Below, in pieces: positions 5,542-6,650 of a stretch of 6,650 nt of DNA. How positions within the stretch are numbered: the first letter of the stretch is position 1; the number at the start of each line of letters is the position of its first letter. The position numbers and the translations under genes are program-made. Source of the DNA: Pseudomonadota bacterium. Lineage in GTDB: Bacteria; Pseudomonadota; Alphaproteobacteria; Rhizobiales; Hyphomicrobiaceae. The DNA lies in NCBI GenBank assembly GCA_003242645.1, contig QGVC01000203.1, forward strand, positions 1-6,650, given 5' to 3'. A model generated the notes under the pieces. It was given only the letters and a program-made list of their open reading frames with translations. It searched no databases and was not told the DNA's origin.

Positions 5542-5925
5542 ATGGAACCATGTGAAGGATATGTTCCTGGCCAGTGTCGGATCGTGAACGACGTGATCTC
5601 GCTCGTCGGGGACAAGTGGAGCGTGCTGATCATCATGCTGCTGGGCCAGGGCAGGCGGCGCTTCAGCGAGATCAAGCGCTCGGTCGATGGCATCTCGCAA
5701 AAGATGCTGACGGTTACGTTGCGCGGCCTGGAGCGCGACGGTTACGTGACCAGGACCGTTTACCCCACGATTCCACCGCGGGTCGAATACGAGCTTACGG
5801 ACCTCGGGCGAGACCTGTTGGTGCCGCTGCGGGCGCTAGGCGAATGGGCTGTCGCCAATCACGCGCGTGTGGCCGCTGCGCGGGCGGCCTACGACCAGCG
5901 GCAGTCACGGGATGCCGCAGAGTAG
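5542..5925 (+). CDS. HxlR-family winged-helix transcriptional regulator
   Basis: A complete 127-residue protein covering the family's single domain. It has the characteristic start CRIVNDVISLVGDKWSVLII (12-31), RRRFSEIKRSVDGISQKMLT (38-57) with the recognition helix, TLRGLERDGYVTRTVYP (59-75) for the wing, and IPPRVEYELTDLG (77-89). HxlR proteins bind DNA as dimers, and several are redox or electrophile sensors through a conserved N-terminal cysteine. C12 is at that conserved position, and C4 is an additional nearby cysteine. GAGG at 5531-5534 is 7 nt before the ATG, supporting this start. The divergent FMN reductase is the obvious target, resembling the YodB/azoreductase arrangement. The short Ala/Arg-rich tail after residue 105 is not informative. 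Confidence 0.94.
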   Translation: MEPCEGYVPGQCRIVNDVISLVGDKWSVLIIMLLGQGRRRFSEIKRSVDGISQKMLTVTLRGLERDGYVTRTVYPTIPPRVEYELTDLGRDLLVPLRALGEWAVANHARVAAARAAYDQRQSRDAAE

Positions 5926-6024
5926 CGCCTTGCCGCAACCTCCGTGCCATAGCCGATATTCGAGCCGCCCGGTTTCCGTCGCGCAAACGTGACAAGCCGC
6001 GGTTGAGCCGTTATCTCCGGCCGG

Positions 6025-6650
6025 ATGCTGCACATCAACGACCTGACATTTCGGATCGAAGGCAAGCTGATCTTCGATGGCGCCACGGCAGCCATTCCGG
6101 CCGGACACAAGGTAGGCCTCGTCGGCCGTAACGGCGCGGGCAAGACGACCCTCTTGCGCATCCTCACCGGGGAGCTTTCTCCCGACGGCGGTTCGGTCAG
6201 CATCCCGAAGCATACCCGCATCGGCTATGTGGCCCAGGAGGCTCCCGGCGGGGATGAAAGCCTGATCGATTGGGTTCTTTCGGCCGATACCGAGCGTGCC
6301 AAGCTGCTGGCGGAAGCAGAAACGGCCACCGACCCGCACCGCATCGCCGATATTCACCAGCGCCTCGCCGACATCAATGCCCACTCCGCGCCGGCACGCG
6401 CGGCCCAGATCCTCGCCGGCTTAGGCTTCGACGAAGCGGCCCAGCGCCGACCCTGTCGAGAATATTCAGGCGGCTGGCGTATGCGCGTTGCTCTGGCGGC
6501 CGTTCTCTTCCTCGAGCCCGAGTTGCTGCTCCTCGACGAGCCGACGAACTACCTCGACCTCGAAGGCACGCTGTGGCTCGAAAGTTATCTCGCCACCTAT
6601 CCGCACACGGTGCTGATCGTCAGCCATGATCGCGACCTGCTCAATCGCGT
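6025..6650 (+). CDS. ABC-F family ATPase, N-terminal part (cut by window edge)
   Basis: An open frame of 208 codons running off the right edge without a stop. It holds most of the first nucleotide-binding domain: Walker A GRNGAGKT (34-41), Q-loop GYVAQE (67-72), signature YSGGWRMRVALA (147-158), Walker B plus D-loop LLLLDEPTNYLDLE (167-180) and H-loop SHDR (200-203). The SGGWRMR signature and DEPTNYLDLE are typical of ABC-F proteins (Uup/YheS/EttA class), soluble two-domain ATPases without membrane segments that act on ribosomes. The region between Q-loop and signature (about 73-146) looks like a normal ABC-F helical subdomain. An in-frame TGA at 6004 precedes the ATG, fixing it as the first plausible start, though no good ribosome binding site is seen. 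The second domain and linker lie outside the window, so the ABC-F subtype cannot be assigned. Confidence 0.93.
   Translation, partial: MLHINDLTFRIEGKLIFDGATAAIPAGHKVGLVGRNGAGKTTLLRILTGELSPDGGSVSIPKHTRIGYVAQEAPGGDESLIDWVLSADTERAKLLAEAETATDPHRIADIHQRLADINAHSAPARAAQILAGLGFDEAAQRRPCREYSGGWRMRVALAAVLFLEPELLLLDEPTNYLDLEGTLWLESYLATYPHTVLIVSHDRDLLNR

Noticed and set aside
5951..6010. Four AGCCG words at 11-12 bp spacing upstream of the ABC-F gene
   Set aside because: The word is short and GC-rich, the pairs are unevenly separated, and no longer repeat unit surrounds them.
5574..6131. A 185-codon plus-strand frame running from the HxlR gene into the ABC-F gene
   Set aside because: It is a shifted frame of two well-supported genes, with Arg-rich composition typical of frame-shadow translations.
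5905..6384. A 159-codon minus-strand frame across the start of the ABC-F gene
   Set aside because: It lies opposite the Walker A region of a convincing ABC-F protein, shows no domain of its own and has no good ribosome binding site. It is an antisense shadow.

Overview
This GC-rich window reads as ordinary chromosomal DNA from an alphaproteobacterium, most likely of the Hyphomicrobiales (Rhizobiales). That placement is inferred from protein style: an Ndk with the C-terminal pattern NSVHGSDSP, a GYF_2 (DUF4339) membrane protein, an ABC-F ATPase with SGGWRMRVALA, and a cytosolic MopB-type molybdoenzyme. I see no insertion sequence, CRISPR array, tRNA, rRNA, phage gene or toxin-antitoxin pair.

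Layout, left to right. (1) Positions 1-155, minus strand: the N-terminal 51 codons of a DUF4188/monooxygenase-like protein, running off the left edge. Its leader carries an inverted repeat that touches the ribosome binding site. (2) 288-2369, minus: a large molybdopterin oxidoreductase with an N-terminal 4Fe-4S motif. (3) 2516-2806, plus: a small exported Pro/Tyr-rich protein, divergent from the molybdoenzyme. (4) 2856-3278, minus: nucleoside diphosphate kinase (ndk), convergent with the small protein across a GC-rich hairpin, with a well-formed sigma70-type promoter upstream. (5) 3279-3569: a 291-bp intergenic stretch with the ndk promoter, an 11-bp perfect inverted repeat and a short ORF ending 6 nt before the next gene. 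(6) 3570-4847, plus: a single-pass membrane protein with an N-terminal GYF_2 domain. (7) 4878-5450, minus: a flavodoxin-fold NAD(P)H:FMN/quinone reductase. (8) 5542-5925, plus: a HxlR-family regulator divergent from the reductase, with an operator-like dyad between them. (9) 6025 to the right edge, plus: the N-terminal part of an ABC-F ATPase.

Working together: the clearest functional unit is the divergent reductase/HxlR pair, a common arrangement in which the regulator represses the reductase and responds to electrophiles or oxidants. The regulator here has Cys4 and Cys12 near its N-terminus, which fits a thiol switch. Ndk and ABC-F are housekeeping functions. The molybdoenzyme has no visible electron-transfer or membrane-anchor subunit beside it. 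I find no convincing new multi-gene system. The points most worth a second look are the structured ndk/GYF intergenic region, the uncharacterised C-terminal half of the GYF protein, and the regulatory dyads at 164-220 and 5495-5518.
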